Shown one piece after another: positions 26,108 through 38,385 of a DNA stretch of 64,000 nt. A program made the translations under genes and the position numbers. The first letter of the stretch is position 1. Every line of letters starts with the position of its first letter. Below the pieces are notes generated by a model. The model was given only the letters and a program-made list of their open reading frames with translations. It was not told where the DNA came from and ran no database searches. The stretch is taken from NCBI GenBank assembly GCA_035772785.1, contig JAOCPU010000037.1, positions 1 through 64,000 on the forward strand. The letters run 5' to 3'. This DNA comes from Phlebiopsis flavidoalba (lineage: Eukaryota; Basidiomycota; Agaricomycetes; Polyporales; Phanerochaetaceae).

Positions 26108-28359
26108 CAGGGGGGGGGGATGGATGATGATGACGTGCGGGGGGGAGGGGCGCGGTATGTTGGGACCTTTTCGGGGGTGTGTTTGTCATGGACCACGTTT
26201 GTCTGTTTGTTTTTTTCTCCAGTCTTCTGTTTTCCACCGTAGAACACACCTTGCTCCAAACTAATCTAGCACCTGTTGTAGCGTAGCGATCTCTTATCGG
26301 CACCTTCGGAGCGGTTTTCCATGGATCGAGGAACAAGGACCTTTTTCGTTTGAAATTTAGCGTACCAACTCAATTTTGCATAAACTGTATTTCTCATCGC
26401 GCGCGCACCGCCAGCGTCGTCATGCTGCGTGCGCGGTCAGAAGGACACGCGCAGAAAAAAAAGGAAGCCCGCCGGCGGCGCCTTGCTTTCATTTTTCCGC
26501 CCGCGCCCGCCTTGGGATGTGTGTTTTTTCTGCCTCCGAGCCGCGAAGGCGCAGCTCTGGGGCGCAGGACGGCCGCCAATGAGGCCCGCGCAGGTAGATC
26601 CGGGGCTTGCCGCGCTCGCCCGACACTGCCGATCGTTGCAATAGAGACGGCGGACGCGAAGCGAGCGATGCTCCGTCGCGGTCGCCTTTGCCGTGGGCCA
26701 TGTACCGTCCGTGGCACCCTGGGCAAAGGTAGACTGCGAGATACCCACGGAGCTGACCAAGTCTGTGACCTCTCTTGTGGTCATCTTGGGTGTGCAGCCG
26801 GTGCAGCTGGGGACACACCGGATACGGAGCCGCGCGCAGACTCCGGCGTAGCCGCAGGGCCAAATCACGGGGAAGCTCCAGGTGCTTCTTTCTCCGCCGG
26901 CTCCGGTACCGCCGGCTCGACACGTCCTTCCTGCCCGTTTTGGGCACTAGCGCGAACACACCTCCTTGGGCCTGCTCCCTCCCCTGGCCCACCCGCGCCC
27001 GCCGCCCCACCACCACCACACGCAGCCGCGAGCATTCCCCGACGCCGCCGCCCCGCCGCTGCCACCGCCGCCGCGCCCCGTCGTCGGCGTCTCCCGCGCG
27101 CCCCCACAATGCAGCGGCTGCGGACGGACAAACAAGCGATAGCGCAGGTGGCGTCCGCAGCGACAGCGACACGCGTGCGCGCGACACGGCCAGGCCCGCC
27201 GCGCTCGAGGCCTCTCGCGCAGGTTCTCCAGTGCCCCTGGGCGCAAACACACAGCAGCCGCAGCGCCTGCGCGCCGATCGCGCACTGCGCCTCGAGCGCG
27301 TCGCCGCGCCGCCGCGACGTCCCGGACGGTCGAGCCCCGTGCGTCGTCTCGTGGCGCGCCTGGGAAATGCGTAGATCCGTCACATGGCGGGGACGGGCCT
27401 CTGGTCACCCCCAGTAGGCTCGCGCGTCGATAGACGTCGATGGGCTCAGATCCCCCAACGAGAAGAAGCACGGGGGCTGTGCGCGGTGCTCGCAGCGCAG
27501 CCGCGTGCTGGCGAAGAAGGGGTAGCCCTGCGACGTGGCGAGACCGCACGTCGTTTGAACGGAGCTCGTCGCGCGAGCGTGTGTGCCAGCGGCGGCTCTC
27601 CGCGCACCCTGGGCGTGGGCCTGGTGCATCGCCATCTCTCCCGCCCACCCCGTCGCCTCCAATCAGCGTATGTGCGCGCGCACACGCTTCTCTGCGGGCA
27701 CGGCGCGACCCTGCGTAATGCCGCGAAGAAGATCCAAGACAGCTTCCTCCACCCGCACGGCCCACATGCGAGACTGCTACCCGGGCTGCGACATTGTCTC
27801 GAGGAAGCACCCAGTCCACCCGCTGCCGCTTGCGGTCATCCTCCGTGGCTTCGGTGGAAGCTTCTTCTCGGTGCAGTACGCCATGAGATAGTCATCATAC
27901 CAGTCGTAGTAAAAGAACCCGACATTTGTCAAGCTGTGTGGGTTCAAACGTGATGAACAACACCTTTACACACTTCACGTCACGTCGAAGAGGGTCCACA
28001 TTGGATCTGTGATGTCTGCTTCCAATATCTGTATTCATAGGATCTGGTACATATGGCTTTCACGTAAGTAATCAGCGCGTACAGAAATGTGAACTTGTGC
28101 CTCACCGGCACCAGTCGTGCAGTGTTCCTCTTCATAGTACCCGGGACTATCACAAGGAAATGCCCATGAGAAAAAGAAGCAGTCCGAGCAGCTTTTCAGT
28201 ACGCGTAAAGCCTTTGGTTCTTAGAAATTCTGGCGTTGCTGGCAGTGGCCACTTCGGTAGCATGATCTATTAAAATATTGACAGGTTCTCCATGAGCTAT
28301 GAACGAAAGAGAAGAGCCCGTTCATCCAAGCCCTTTTTAAATCAAACATTCACACTGAG
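26108..28359. other. Unresolved GC-rich region, possible gene
   Basis: From 26.4 to 27.95 kb long open frames overlap on both strands (up to 355 codons plus, 290 codons minus), an effect of very high GC. No frame shows a family I know. The most protein-like pieces are on the minus strand at 27830-27940 (VGFFYYDWYDDYLMAY, then KRQRVDWVLPRDNV) and 27660-27760 (VRVEEAVLDLLRGITQG). On the plus strand a Ser/Arg-rich reading lies around 27040-27380. One unidentified gene is likely but I cannot fix its strand. 27.96-28.36 kb is lower in GC with nothing recognised. Confidence 0.3.
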
Positions 28360-28849
28360 TTGGATTTTACGTACAGGGTAAAGGTACAATTTCGCAAGTG
28401 CAAGCGTACGCGTTCAGGTCAAGGCCGCCACGAACGCACGCACGCGCCCCGAGCACGTAAGCGCCGCAAGTTTGATGACGGTTTGCTCGGGGCGCCTCGA
28501 CACTCTCCCGCTCGCCGCCGTCGATGGCACTCTCTACCCTCGCCTGCAGACACCCGCCCTGCGCCTCACCACCCTCACACGGGGCTCAACCACCCAACTA
28601 CGCCTACGCCTCAACCCAACCCTCGACCGAGGCGGGAGCCGCTCACGCACTACCGCATCACGCGTGAAGCGGTCCGCGATCTCGCTGCACGGAGCCGGAT
28701 AAAGGGCACGCTCGAGTCACTGGGCATCCACCGCCGGCTGCAGACCGGTCTACCACGCGCACTCACTCGCCGATCAAAACTGCGGGCAAGATCCTGCGCG
28801 TGAAGGAGCTCGTCGAGGTGCGGAAACGTGCCTGCGTCCGAGCTGCGTA

Positions 28850-28887
<38 letters not shown>

Positions 28888-29030
28888 CGCGGTCAGGACG
28901 AAACGACGGAGCAAGATTCGGCGCCGGAGAGGAAGGCAACCCCGCGGGTATGCGGTTGTGGCAGGCGTCTCGAGGGCCTGGATCAGAGGCGTTTGAGGGA
29001 CGAGGAACCTACGAGTTACAAAGTGAGTAG
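28360..29030 (+). CDS. MRPL33: Mitochondrial large-subunit ribosomal protein uL30m (MRPL33)
   Basis: uL30m is a small protein of the mitochondrial large ribosomal subunit. Seen: THYRITREAVRDLAARSRIK followed by GTLESLGIHRRLQT.VYHAHS (about 28650-28760) and GQILRVKELVEVRNVPASEL (28785-28845). The K-GTL-LGIHRR-QTVYH..G.IL-VKELV-V order is that of the uL30 family. The upstream frame from 28360 is Arg/Pro-rich and could include a targeting sequence, but an ATG at 28472 in another frame (MMTVCSGRLDTLPLAAVDG) is an alternative start. An intron at 28847-28896 consists mainly of 36 T. The C-terminal exon, ending near 29028, cannot be framed securely. Confidence 0.68.
28847..28896 (+). repeat. Poly-T intron in uL30m gene
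   Basis: A 50-base interval with a GT start (GTACC) and a CAG end (GCGGTCAG) flanking 36 consecutive T at 28852-28887. It fits a minimal intron whose body is one homopolymer; the true T count may differ because such runs are error-prone. Confidence 0.6.
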
Positions 29031-30225
29031 CGCGTTGACACTCTGTTCTAACCCGCCGCGACTCATGTGCGAGGTGTAAAGTTCAGCTGTCTCTAGAAGC
29101 GCATGGGTACCCCTCATGGGGGTCACCCTTTTATCTCAACATGTAGACCTCCCCCAACTTCTCTCGTGCCTTTATAATCTCAACCGGAGCATTTTTGCAA
29201 CATCACGCGAACACCTCGCTGCCTGCTGTTTGCCTTCTCACAAACGAACGATACCCCCACAAAAGACTATCGATGTTGACTCTACGAGCCTCTAGCCAAA
29301 TGCAACTCGCATGATGTGGTTTTCGTCACGGAAAGGTCATGCCTTCATACTCACCGCCCGTATCAGGAAACGCGCGTCCCTTGGCTTGCGCACACGATAT
29401 TGAAGACTTTAGATCAATTATACGCTGCTTATCTTTTGTAACCAAGCAGGAGCTCTACGCGCGAAACGGTTCCATCACTCGTTTTGCAATACCCAGCTCA
29501 TCTCATTGAACATCGGAACAAGCTGCCTCGTATTGAGAGGTGGCATGTCGTTGCACTTATGATTAGATATGGGAGCACTTCACACATATGGCTAGCTGTG
29601 GTCTTTTGCGTATCGTATCGCAAAACAGACAGTTTAGTCGTTGATGCTGCTTTTTTTGCAGGGCAGTCGGGGGTGGGGCTTGCGGTCGTCCTGACCCTGG
29701 CCATGTTCCCATCCATTTCTCTCGGCGAGTACGTGGGTATTATACACGGATTCATTCTGAAATTGACAAACATACGGAGTCAATCATAGTCTCCTGGTAC
29801 AGGGCGGTCTTGATGTGTTCTGCCAACGAGTTTGGGAGATTATTCCTTCGACTCGTCGCTTTGAAACATTGGCCGCGGCTTTCGCCGAACGCCACCACGC
29901 CATCGCGATTCCCAAACGTAGGACGCTCCTCGCCGGCCGACGAAAGTCCGACAAGAGCAGTGCGCCTTACACAGGTTGGAATAGGAGCACTCTGATAGGT
30001 CATCCGAGCTCACTCAAGCAGACATGATTGAGAGGCAAACAAAACTCGTTGGGCTAGGGATGTTACACATTATTTGTTCTCTTTTGTACTAAGTACATTG
30101 CTTCTTCGCTTGCTTGTTGTGATCCATAAAATTAGAGGCGGTCTGTAGGAAATGTCCTGTGAGTACGAGGGGCAATGGAATGTAAGTCATTGTACGCACC
30201 AACGTTGCCAAGATCGGAGACAGGC
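29031..30225. other. Region with membrane-like frame, unidentified
   Basis: A plus-strand frame at 29484-29789 includes a hydrophobic stretch (GVGLAVVLTLAMFPSISLG), and an overlapping one at 29815-30027 starts FCQRVWEIIPSTRRFETLAA. They could be exons of one gene, with a possible intron ending in TTTTTTTGCAG near 29660. I do not recognise a family. 29031-29480 and 30030-30225 show nothing and probably hold untranslated sequence of neighbouring genes. Confidence 0.3.
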
Positions 30226-30769
30226 CTACTCCTTGACGCGGGGCGGTGAGTTTTGGTACTTCTCGACCTCACGAACCCAGACACGCGGGTCGTAGTACTG
30301 TAAAACAATCAGCGATTCATTCTTCTATACGAATATGTGAACAAACACACCTTCTTGTTGGGCTTGTCAGCACCTTCGGGGTTGCCGACGCTGGGTTTGG
30401 AGGTAGCCAGACTTGTTCTGGGACGAAGTCACGGATACCAGCAAGGTAAGCGAACTGGGTATCTACGAACCAAATATTGTCAGATCTGTTGCGCGACTAA
30501 TAATGAGTTTTTTTTTTCCCCCCCCCCCCCCCCCCCCCCCGCACGTACCAGTGTCGACGTTCATCTTGACAACACCGTTCTGGACGGCGGTCTTGATCTC
30601 TTCCTTGGTCGAGCCAGAGCCACCGTGGAAGACAAGGAAGCTCGGAAGAGTAGATCGAAATCCAGCCGCCAGACTCTGGGCAAGGACATCAGCGGACTCA
30701 CAGAGGCTTTGTCTTGCCGACCTTCTGCTCGGCGTAGACCTGGTGCTTGCTTTGAGGAGCTCGGGGTGC

Positions 30770-30801
<32 letters not shown>

Positions 30802-31900
30802 AACGTGCCGAAGGCGGCGGGCAATGCTGAAGTTGGGGCTGATCTTGGAGAGGGCAGCGTTTAGACATCGTAGATGTCCTCGGGCTGGGGTGTAGAGCTT
30901 GGGCGGGTACTCGCCCCTTCCCCCCTCTATGGAGCTTTGTCGACGCCAGTGTTGTCGACACCGTTCCTCCTCGCCACCGGTGATACCGATCTCCATCTCG
31001 AGCCAGAGGCCGAGCGGCGCCATGCGCTCAAAGTACTTGACGCCAAGTCGCGATGTTTTCTCCTCCTTGGACTCCTCGGACAGGTCGAGCATGTGCGAAG
31101 AGAAGAGGGCCTCGCCGTGCTGCTTGAAGTTACTCTTCGTCAGCCCTTGAGCATGCCATCGAACCAATCGGGAGGAGCTTATGTGGGGCGCACAGTGGGT
31201 CGGAGTGGAGGGACGCGAACGGGGTCTGCGCGTCGCGTTTTTACTCAGGAGCAGGATTATCGGGACGGAAGAGGCTACTTACACGCCGTACTCTTTTGCG
31301 ACGGTGCGGATGTGGTGGGCGGCAGCGACGGCACCGGATGCTGGAGGGTGGACGCTTGCTGCTTGTCGTTTGCGAGGCACTACATTGCCGGCGAAGTAAC
31401 GCGGACGCTTCCACCTTGGAGAGACCTGGAGGATGTAATGGGGGCCTTGATATCCCTACAAGTCGAGTCAGAAAAGCGCGAAAAAGTGCTGCAGATGTGA
31501 TTACACACCGAGCGGCCTAATCAAGGACAGCGTTGGGCAGTGGAAGAAGATGTTACATTCTGAAGGGGGGAAACGTAAGGGGCTATAGGTAGCGGCGGTA
31601 ACGGGAAGGAAGAGATACGCCAGCACGAATTGCCTAGTAGAAGAGTTTTTTCGAGCGAGAGTATCAAAACTACCCGCGATACGGCTGCCGTCGATGAAAC
31701 ATGCAAAATACATACGGGGATAAGGCAGAACTGGCAGAAATAAGCTCAGTGAGGGCGTGGTAAATCGCAGATCGCAAGGGGGGAAACGAATGATTACTGC
31801 TTGCTCCTTTGCGTACTATCGAAGAGCTTGCGGACATTGTCACAACCAGTCAAAACTGCTACGTGCAAGCCAGCCCTCTGAACCTAAGTAGCCGTTGAGC
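30226..31900 (-). CDS. FBA1: Fructose-bisphosphate aldolase, class II (FBA1)
   Basis: Zinc-dependent glycolytic enzyme that cleaves fructose 1,6-bisphosphate to dihydroxyacetone phosphate and glyceraldehyde 3-phosphate. Seen, in order on the minus strand: VLTG.DNVRKLF (about 31838-31868), NVTSSSTA (31535-31560), APIILQVS-like and VAAAHHIRTVAKEYGV (31275-31335). Then FKQHGEALFSSHMLDLSEES (31070-31130) and YFERMAPLGLWLEMEIGITG. Next are ALSKISPNFSIA, HGVYKPGNVKLHPELL and FVFHGGSGSTKEEIKTAV with QNGVVKMNVDTDTQFAYLAG. The last exon gives YYDPRVWVREVEKYQNSPPR and VKE, with the stop at 30226. The zinc-ligand block HSDHCAKK near 31190-31205 is shifted by one extra C. At least five introns, one very rich in G and A. 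The start exon is not resolved. Confidence 0.9.
30463..30548 (-). repeat. Homopolymer intron in FBA1
   Basis: An 86-base intron on the minus strand, donor GTACGTGC and acceptor TTCGTAG, interrupting the codon between DT and DTQFA. On the plus strand its core is about ten T followed by more than twenty C (30508-30540). On the coding strand it therefore begins with poly-G then poly-A directly after the donor. Confidence 0.7.
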
Positions 31901-32689
31901 CAGCCCTAAGTCAGTCACTTCTTCTTTAGAGACGCTGTCTGTCGAGATGTATGCGCATCGGCCCCTAACGTAGGTCCATGGTACACTAGGGAACGACGTT
32001 CCAAGACAACCCATATGCCCAATGTTATATGTAGGAAGCAGGGGACGTGTGTGGCTGTGACGTCGATAGACTGTGAGAAATCAGTGAGATTCTCGAATAC
32101 TGAGTCCGCAGGCGATTCACGGGGGATATGGCTCTTATTGTAAGATGGCGTGACCAAGCAGGGACGTAGATCGTGGGCTTGAGAGGATGGGGAGTCTAGC
32201 GCTGCGAGGGCCTCAGGCCACGGCGACTCGTGCTAATGTCCCCGCTGGGCCTCCGTCCCGGCCCGGACGCTATCGCGGGCTGTAGCCTAGGGACGGCAAC
32301 TGCTTCAAATCCACATGCCTCTTATCTGGGGACCTGTGCGGCGCATGTTACTACTTGTCGGGCTTTGTTGTACTACTCCAGCTCCCATCTTGCAGCCGCT
32401 ATAGCTTATTATTGTTTTCACCAATTTCTTCGAACCAAACGACTGTGCTTCCTATTAACTACATCGGGTTTAATCTCCAGTCCTTGCTTGTAGCGGCCCC
32501 CCTAACACACACTCACACCACGCCGGTCGCTGCGGAAAATGGCACACTGACCATCTAGTCCTTGCTTCTGAGGCCGTCTTCCTGTGGGTTAGATAGTCCT
32601 AAATATGACAGATCAATGAATGAGTCTCTCCCAAGTCTAGTCTCTGCGAGACGCACGCACTGTTTCAAAAATTGCCCAAAGCCAGGGAC
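31901..32689. other. Intergenic FBA1 / formamidase
   Basis: No gene recognised. It should contain the FBA1 promoter and the 3' end of the formamidase gene. A minus frame at 31915-32157 has no family resemblance. Confidence 0.35.
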
Positions 32690-35650
32690 CACTGGGTGCA
32701 TCACATGCGTTCGGTGAGCTCCTGCACCGTGGCAGTGCCGTCTGTTGAGGCATGTCTCAAACCGTATAAGACAACGACGACGATGGACCATACCAACGAT
32801 TGCTAACCCGACATGGCTTTTCAATCGCGGCCGGCGGAAGAGGCAAGAGGATCTATTCCAGGGATAACGTGTCTTTCTTCAATTGTCGACAAGAACGCAC
32901 AGTGTGTTTGGAGCTTGACGACGCCTGTTCGCGGGCTGTGCACGCGGGCGTATCAGAAGGGTTAGTAGTAAGTCCGACTCCCGCTAACTCGAGCACGCAC
33001 TATATCCGAGCTAAGCCAGTCCATCGATGAGTGAGGAGCGGTGACGTTCATAGACTGCTGTGCGTACCTTCATGAGATATGTGATCGTATTCAGGGCGGC
33101 CTGTTTGTACGCGACCGTGCTGCCAAACGCCGTCAGCACCGGAGAGCTTGGGTCTCACCACCCGCGAGGCAGCGACTCACGCATCCATGTTGTATTGCTT
33201 GCCATCACCGTCTACGAGGAACCAATCAATACCCGACTATCAACGGAGCGACGACGTACGACTTACGATAATCGACACTGATGCCTTCGAAGATAAGCTG
33301 GGATGGTCGAAATTTCAACGTACAGCTTGGCGGCAACAACGAACGAGAACAAACCTTGGCCGAATACATGGGATCAACGGGCGAAGGCTATTAAAAGCGC
33401 ACAGTCAGCAACGAACTCGAAGCAAGCATGCAGACTGAAAATACCAAGAACATGGGCTGCTTAAGGCCGAACTTCTCGACACCATTTTTGATGATGCTTG
33501 TGTTGAAGGTGATGATTCCCGCCTGGTCAGACAATAATCGTCAAGATTCTCAGAACGCTTGTATTTTAGATGCTGAATTTGCTTACCATCTCTATGGCGC
33601 CGCAGAATGACATCCAGGGGGGGTCCACTGCTGCAAGCGCTGAAATCAACCTCCCTGTGGTGGTGCATCACTGGTTTCTCGGGTCCTGCCCGAGGCTACG
33701 GTCACTGCTCGCGATCCGTCAACCAAACTCCTATTGAGAAGTCATTATACAACGCTAATAGTTTGGTAGCTACCTCTCCGATGCGTCTTGCGTGTGCTGA
33801 AGATATGAGAATGGCCACAAAGTCCACTTCTAGTGTTCCAGGAGACTAGGAATACGGGGGTCCTGGTGCAGCTTTCCGCGGCGTCCTATGGACATTGACG
33901 CTGGGATATGTTGATTTCAGAGCTGTAGCAGCAAAGAGTGTGGACCCCCTACCTGATGACATCAAGGTTCGTCCCTTGAACAATCATGAGTTGTCAGTCG
34001 GCGTACCTCATTGACAAAATCGATGGACTGCACCCACATCACCTAGTAAAGGTGATCGCCTGGCGAAAAGTGTAAGAATGCCGACCGTCACAGAGTTTAG
34101 CGCTGCGCCTTTTAACAAACACCGGGGAAATAGCAGCGAGAACCCCGCGACAAGTTTCTTGACTTCTACATGCCAGGGGCGACAAAATCACACCACAAGT
34201 ATGTCACGTGCCAACTACGAGCTGTCTGCGCTGACTCACGGGATCGGGCAGTTTACACTTTCCGGTACCGGAGCCATGCTCCTTGGCTCAATGCCAGCGG
34301 GGATCGTCGTCCCGTCAACTCTCCTCTTCTCTTATACCGAATCTTCTCAAGAGGCCACGGTTCCCTTTGTGGACAGGTCTCTGTCCGACGTAGGCGCCCT
34401 TCGGCTCAGGGGGGATAACGCAACATGGCGGCACAGCATCCTTTAGTGCTAGAGGTGCAGATAAGCTCGCTCCTCCAACTCACGGGCTGTTTCCCAGGTG
34501 GCGAAGCACAACTCATACGGATGGCGCAGAAGGTAACCCACGATGCCTGACCACATGCTGCGAGACATCTCCCGCGAAGAGGACCGGAACCATAGGGTTA
34601 AATCTAAGAATATAAGATTAACCGGGGGTGATACGAAAAAATGGCGGACGGAGGTTAGCGGGTATTGCCGGGCCTGATAAGGGTTTACCCGCCAGCTACA
34701 AACGTATCGTGAATCAGGGGATCCCTCTGACTGCGGGAGACCTCTACCTGGTTTGAGACAGTCCCGCGATACGCCTTAGGTGCCCGCCCCGTTTCTGTTG
34801 AATAGTTCCGCGGGAAGGCTTCGGGTGCTTGCTATAGGGTTGTTTGAACGTGATTGCGAATTAGGGGACAATGGATCTAGCTCACCGCCAACAAGCCGCC
34901 ACCGTTCTCGCTGAGCTCGAAGATACCCGTGTAACCCCACGGCACTCTGATCGAAACGGCCTCACTGATAGTGTTGTTAATGGTAACATATTCGGTTAAA
35001 ATTAGCTCAAGGACTAAATACCATCCAGAATGTCCACGACGAGGCAGTCATCCACCTGGCTCCGCGCCTTCTCGATCGCAATAGGTCCACTCAAGTTGGG
35101 TGGATAGCCGTCACAAATCACACGCTTTTTAATTTATCATCACTGTGTCTGTACCGGTGTTTAATGGAGGTGAGAAGACGACACCTCATGATACGCGTCT
35201 GATACGCTCACTCATCATTGTTTCCAATCTGTGCACACCGGTCCAATCTACCGCTCGCGACCTTTTAGAGCTGAGATCGCCTATGTCGTAATGTATATGG
35301 AGTCTTACCAACGCATTCGATCTGAAGGTCTGCCCGGGCTTGACGGTAGCGATAGGATGGGATATCGGGCTATGGGATTGAGTTAATAAGAAAAATCACG
35401 GCTGACCATGTTTTCCTGCCACATACTGCCGGAACGGTATTGTGAATTCCCTAGGACAAAGTGAGCATAACCAATGAGCCGGCAAGCAGCGCTGTGAACT
35501 GACCTTCTGCTGATATGAGCGGGACTTCAAGAGGATGATGTTCATGCTAGGAACAAGGACAAGGACATAAGAACCTCACGTGATTGGAAAGGATCGACCT
35601 GTGAAGCCAGGTAAATTTCTCGACCACCTTTGTAGAGCGTGTCATGACGA
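32690..35650 (-). CDS. Formamidase / acetamidase (FmdA/AmdA family)
   Basis: Hydrolyses formamide or short amides to ammonia and the acid, a nitrogen-scavenging step. Seen on the minus strand: IHN followed by PDIP and ATVKPGQTF-like sequence with IECV (35315-35470). An intron leads to VDWTG.AQIGNND (35213-35260). Then LSGPIAIEGA-like sequence and CLVVDILD (35020-35095), with PWGYTGIFELSENGGGLL (34885-34945). After a poorly readable stretch come GDGEVDFSACSS (aligned to GDGEISFCGAIE) and GIITFNTSIIKNGVEKFGLK (33460-33525). YFEGISVDY-like sequence and VAYKQAALNTITYLMK (33068-33118) lie nearer the end. These are all landmark segments of the family in the right order. 33.6-34.85 kb should hold the middle third but is too damaged to read. 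Start and stop are estimates. Confidence 0.75.
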
Positions 35651-36259
35651 CATGGGATAATATCCTGGATGAGTGTAGGGCGTGGCGGGGACCACTGATG
35701 CCTCAAACGATATTCTCCATAGAAAAATTGCCATATACCAAGTATAACTGAGCAAAATGCTAATCCGAAGATGTTAGGGGTATATCCTCCCTGACACTTC
35801 AGACCGCGAACACGTCGTGCTTATAAGCGTACGCTCAGTATGATAATGCTTGATCGTGATGGGTTCGGAAGTGGTATGGGAGCTCGATAAGCTGGGGAAA
35901 TGGGGAATGACCGCCACGCGCTAGACCAGGTCTGGTGACGGTGGGATAAATGAATAGGTGGCGAGCTGTGCTTGAATTGTGAGGATAGACCCTCTGTTGT
36001 TGAAACAAGTCGAGTCAAGTCGAGTCACTGGCATCGGCAACGTGCTCCTGCTTCCTACTACTGGCATGTGCTGTAGTATCAGAAGCAAGCTCTGGCAGGC
36101 TAAACGCGTCATGGGTTGAAACATTTGAAAGTATAGTTACAATAGTCGCCGTGAGAGATAACAGCCAGCCGATAGTAGCGATAACGCGACATCCAGACAA
36201 CTCGCACTAGAACAGACGCGAGTCGCGCATCACGTGAGCTGACTTTCGGACGTCCTTCG
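35651..36259. other. Intergenic P450 / formamidase
   Basis: Short minus-strand frames (35821-36018, 36015-36200) include a hydrophobic stretch (VIATIGWLLSLTATIVTIL) and a Ser/Pro-rich one, but no family. A short direct repeat, AAGTCGAGTC twice, lies at about 36007-36026. It probably holds the formamidase promoter and the P450 3' region. Confidence 0.3.
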
Positions 36260-38385
36260 GAGTATGATAGCGACACTTGAACGGAAGAGGGTGGCTGCCA
36301 CTAGAGCGTTGAGAGTATGCTCATTGATGTGTGTTTTGGCCCACCTTGTAAATCCCGGTACTCCAGACCGAGCTCTCACACAAGCGGTCACTTGTCCCGC
36401 CTCGTCAACAGGAGGAAGAATCCTAAACGATGCCAGAATGCGAGAAATGTTTAAGAAGAGAGACCTTTCGGCAAAATGGAGACCTTGATATCAAGATAAG
36501 TGTAGATCGAGCAAAGAATATAAAGGTATTGATTTGCTACCGGGGCCATACTCGTCGTCCAAACCCGAAGATATACTTGCGAGGGTCTTGCTCAGCGTTT
36601 CGTGCCCATGGGGTTAAACCTATCTGGGTTAAAGGATTCTGGTTTTTGGTATACAACTCAGGATCCCTGCCGATAGCCTGTAGATGACTTATTAAGAGAG
36701 TATATTTCTCATGCATCAATGGATCTGCGTACCAAAATATTAGCCACGACTGTTGACAGCTTTGGTATCCGTAAACCTTCGTAGCACAATCTTCATGTAA
36801 AACACGGTGAGGTAATCCTTACAAATTGAATCAGATGATACATAGACCCAGGTTATAGAATTCTCGCACCGAGCGGCGCAACTGGCGCAAACCGTAGCGA
36901 CCTCCTTAATCAGTGCAGAGACAAAGGGGAGTCTCGATTCGTCTGTGAAAGTAGGCAGTATGTCCTGGCCAATGACTTCGTCGATTTCTGCTTGTGCACT
37001 CGAGCTTGTGCTTCGGGATGTTGGGGTCTATGGTAGCTAAGCAGCACGAATGACAACAACGCGGCCACCGTAGCCTGCAGCAATGCGTCAGCTATAGTGA
37101 TAGGGCATTGCTAATCAACACGATATTCGTATACAGTATCTGCTCCTCCGGCGTAAAGCGCCCGCGGTCGGCGCACCATTTCACTACGTCTTCTTCTTCT
37201 GAGGTCAGAACAACTCGTCCATCTTCAGGCTTGAGATGGTCGTGAGGTGAAAGACTCATAGTAGTCATTGCTTTGCTAGCGCTACAACATCAGTCCTAAA
37301 GCAACCTGTATAATCAAGAAACTCGCAGCCTTACAATACGGTCCTTCACCCACGCATGCGGCACTGATTCTGATTTTGCAAACTCCTCTGTGCGGAAGTA
37401 GGCTGGCATGGCGCTTGTAACGTCGCCCCCGGGAAACCAAGTAAGGAGACGTGGCGCACTTCCCGTAAATTAAAACGGTAATCAACAGAAGGATCGGACA
37501 TCGTGGATACCTAGACCTGAGTTATAAAACTCCACGAAAAGGAAAGACCTGCGACAAGCCATCGGCCAGGCCGGCACTCGTGTTGCTTCAACGACCAAGT
37601 TCGAATACATGTTCCATAAGTCCTACAAAATAATCATCGTCTGTGGTAACCGTCTCCATTTGCCGTAAGCTACACGCAGGATCACGGCGCCATGAATTTC
37701 ACCTGAACCCTATGAGACTTCAGCACTGAGCACAAGCGATCGCACTGAACTGCAACGCACCTGACCGACGAAAAATGTGCTTGCGAGAACAAGCTGTCCG
37801 GAAGATGATCTCAGGCCGTTGAGTAACGTCTTGAGCGACTCATCTGGCTAGAAGGTCATCAATATGAAAAAGTCTTGCAATCGAGTGCGCGCGGATTATC
37901 AAGCTGTGAATTGAGCTGGTATTCGTGTCGGTACACAGGAAAGCGCGGATTTTGGGAGGAGAGATGTTAAAAACGGCCAATTTTCGTCCAACAGCTCATG
38001 GTTAACACATCCATGACAATGGGGTCTAGTCCGAGTAGAACTTGGAGCGTGGGATTTCCAGGATATCGGACGCAGCTCTCCAGGTATTCAGGATCATAGT
38101 CCTCCTACGACTGAAAAACCGGTACGTAATAATCGGAGACCCTAGAGAGGATTTATTAGGGCACGGTATGGTCATACGACACAAGATTATACACACCGAA
38201 GCGGGATGACCATTCTGCAAACACTTTTCCATGGCTCGGCCCTAGGAAGGCTGATGAGTATTTCCCGAGAGGAGTTTGGCCTTTTGGCCCTGGTGGGAGT
38301 GGTGGGCGGCTTGTCCGTACGATGTGCACTGTAGATAGTCAGGGACAAAAGCAAAAGTGTAGCACACACCAGCGAGAAGCGACAT
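36260..38385 (-). CDS. Cytochrome P450 monooxygenase
   Basis: Heme-thiolate oxygenase, anchored in the ER by its N-terminus. Seen: the start at 38385 opens MSLLAGVC and a hydrophobic anchor (ATLLLLSLTIYSAHR), followed by a Pro-rich hinge and GKVFAEWSSRFG-like sequence. Mid-protein has PEDGRVVLTSEEEDVVKWCA (37150-37260) and the I-helix end ATVAALLSFVLLSY (37035-37080). Then AQAEIDEVIGQDILPTFTDE with SRLPFVSALIKEV, and LRFAPVAPLGARI (36865-36905), the K-helix ExxR region. The heme loop is EQDPRKYIFGFGRRV.PG near 36525-36595, followed after an intron by HFAERSLFLNISRILASFRI. The heme-ligand Cys codon is spoiled by one extra G: removing it reads VCPG. The wording resembles basidiomycete CYP families that act on terpenoids or aromatics, but substrate is unknown. 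Lies between GUP1 and formamidase, all on the same strand. Confidence 0.85.

Noticed and set aside
26947..27819. Long minus-strand frame of 290 codons as a real protein
   Set aside because: Its sequence is Arg/Ala/Gly-rich without domain features and overlaps equally long frames on the other strand; high GC alone explains open frames here.
36007..36026. Tandem AAGTCGAGTC repeat as a regulatory element
   Set aside because: Only two copies of ten bases; too little to claim function.
36260..38385. P450 as a pseudogene because the heme Cys is missing
   Set aside because: Deletion of one G restores VCPG and the same kind of error is present in essential genes nearby, so consensus error is the simpler reading.
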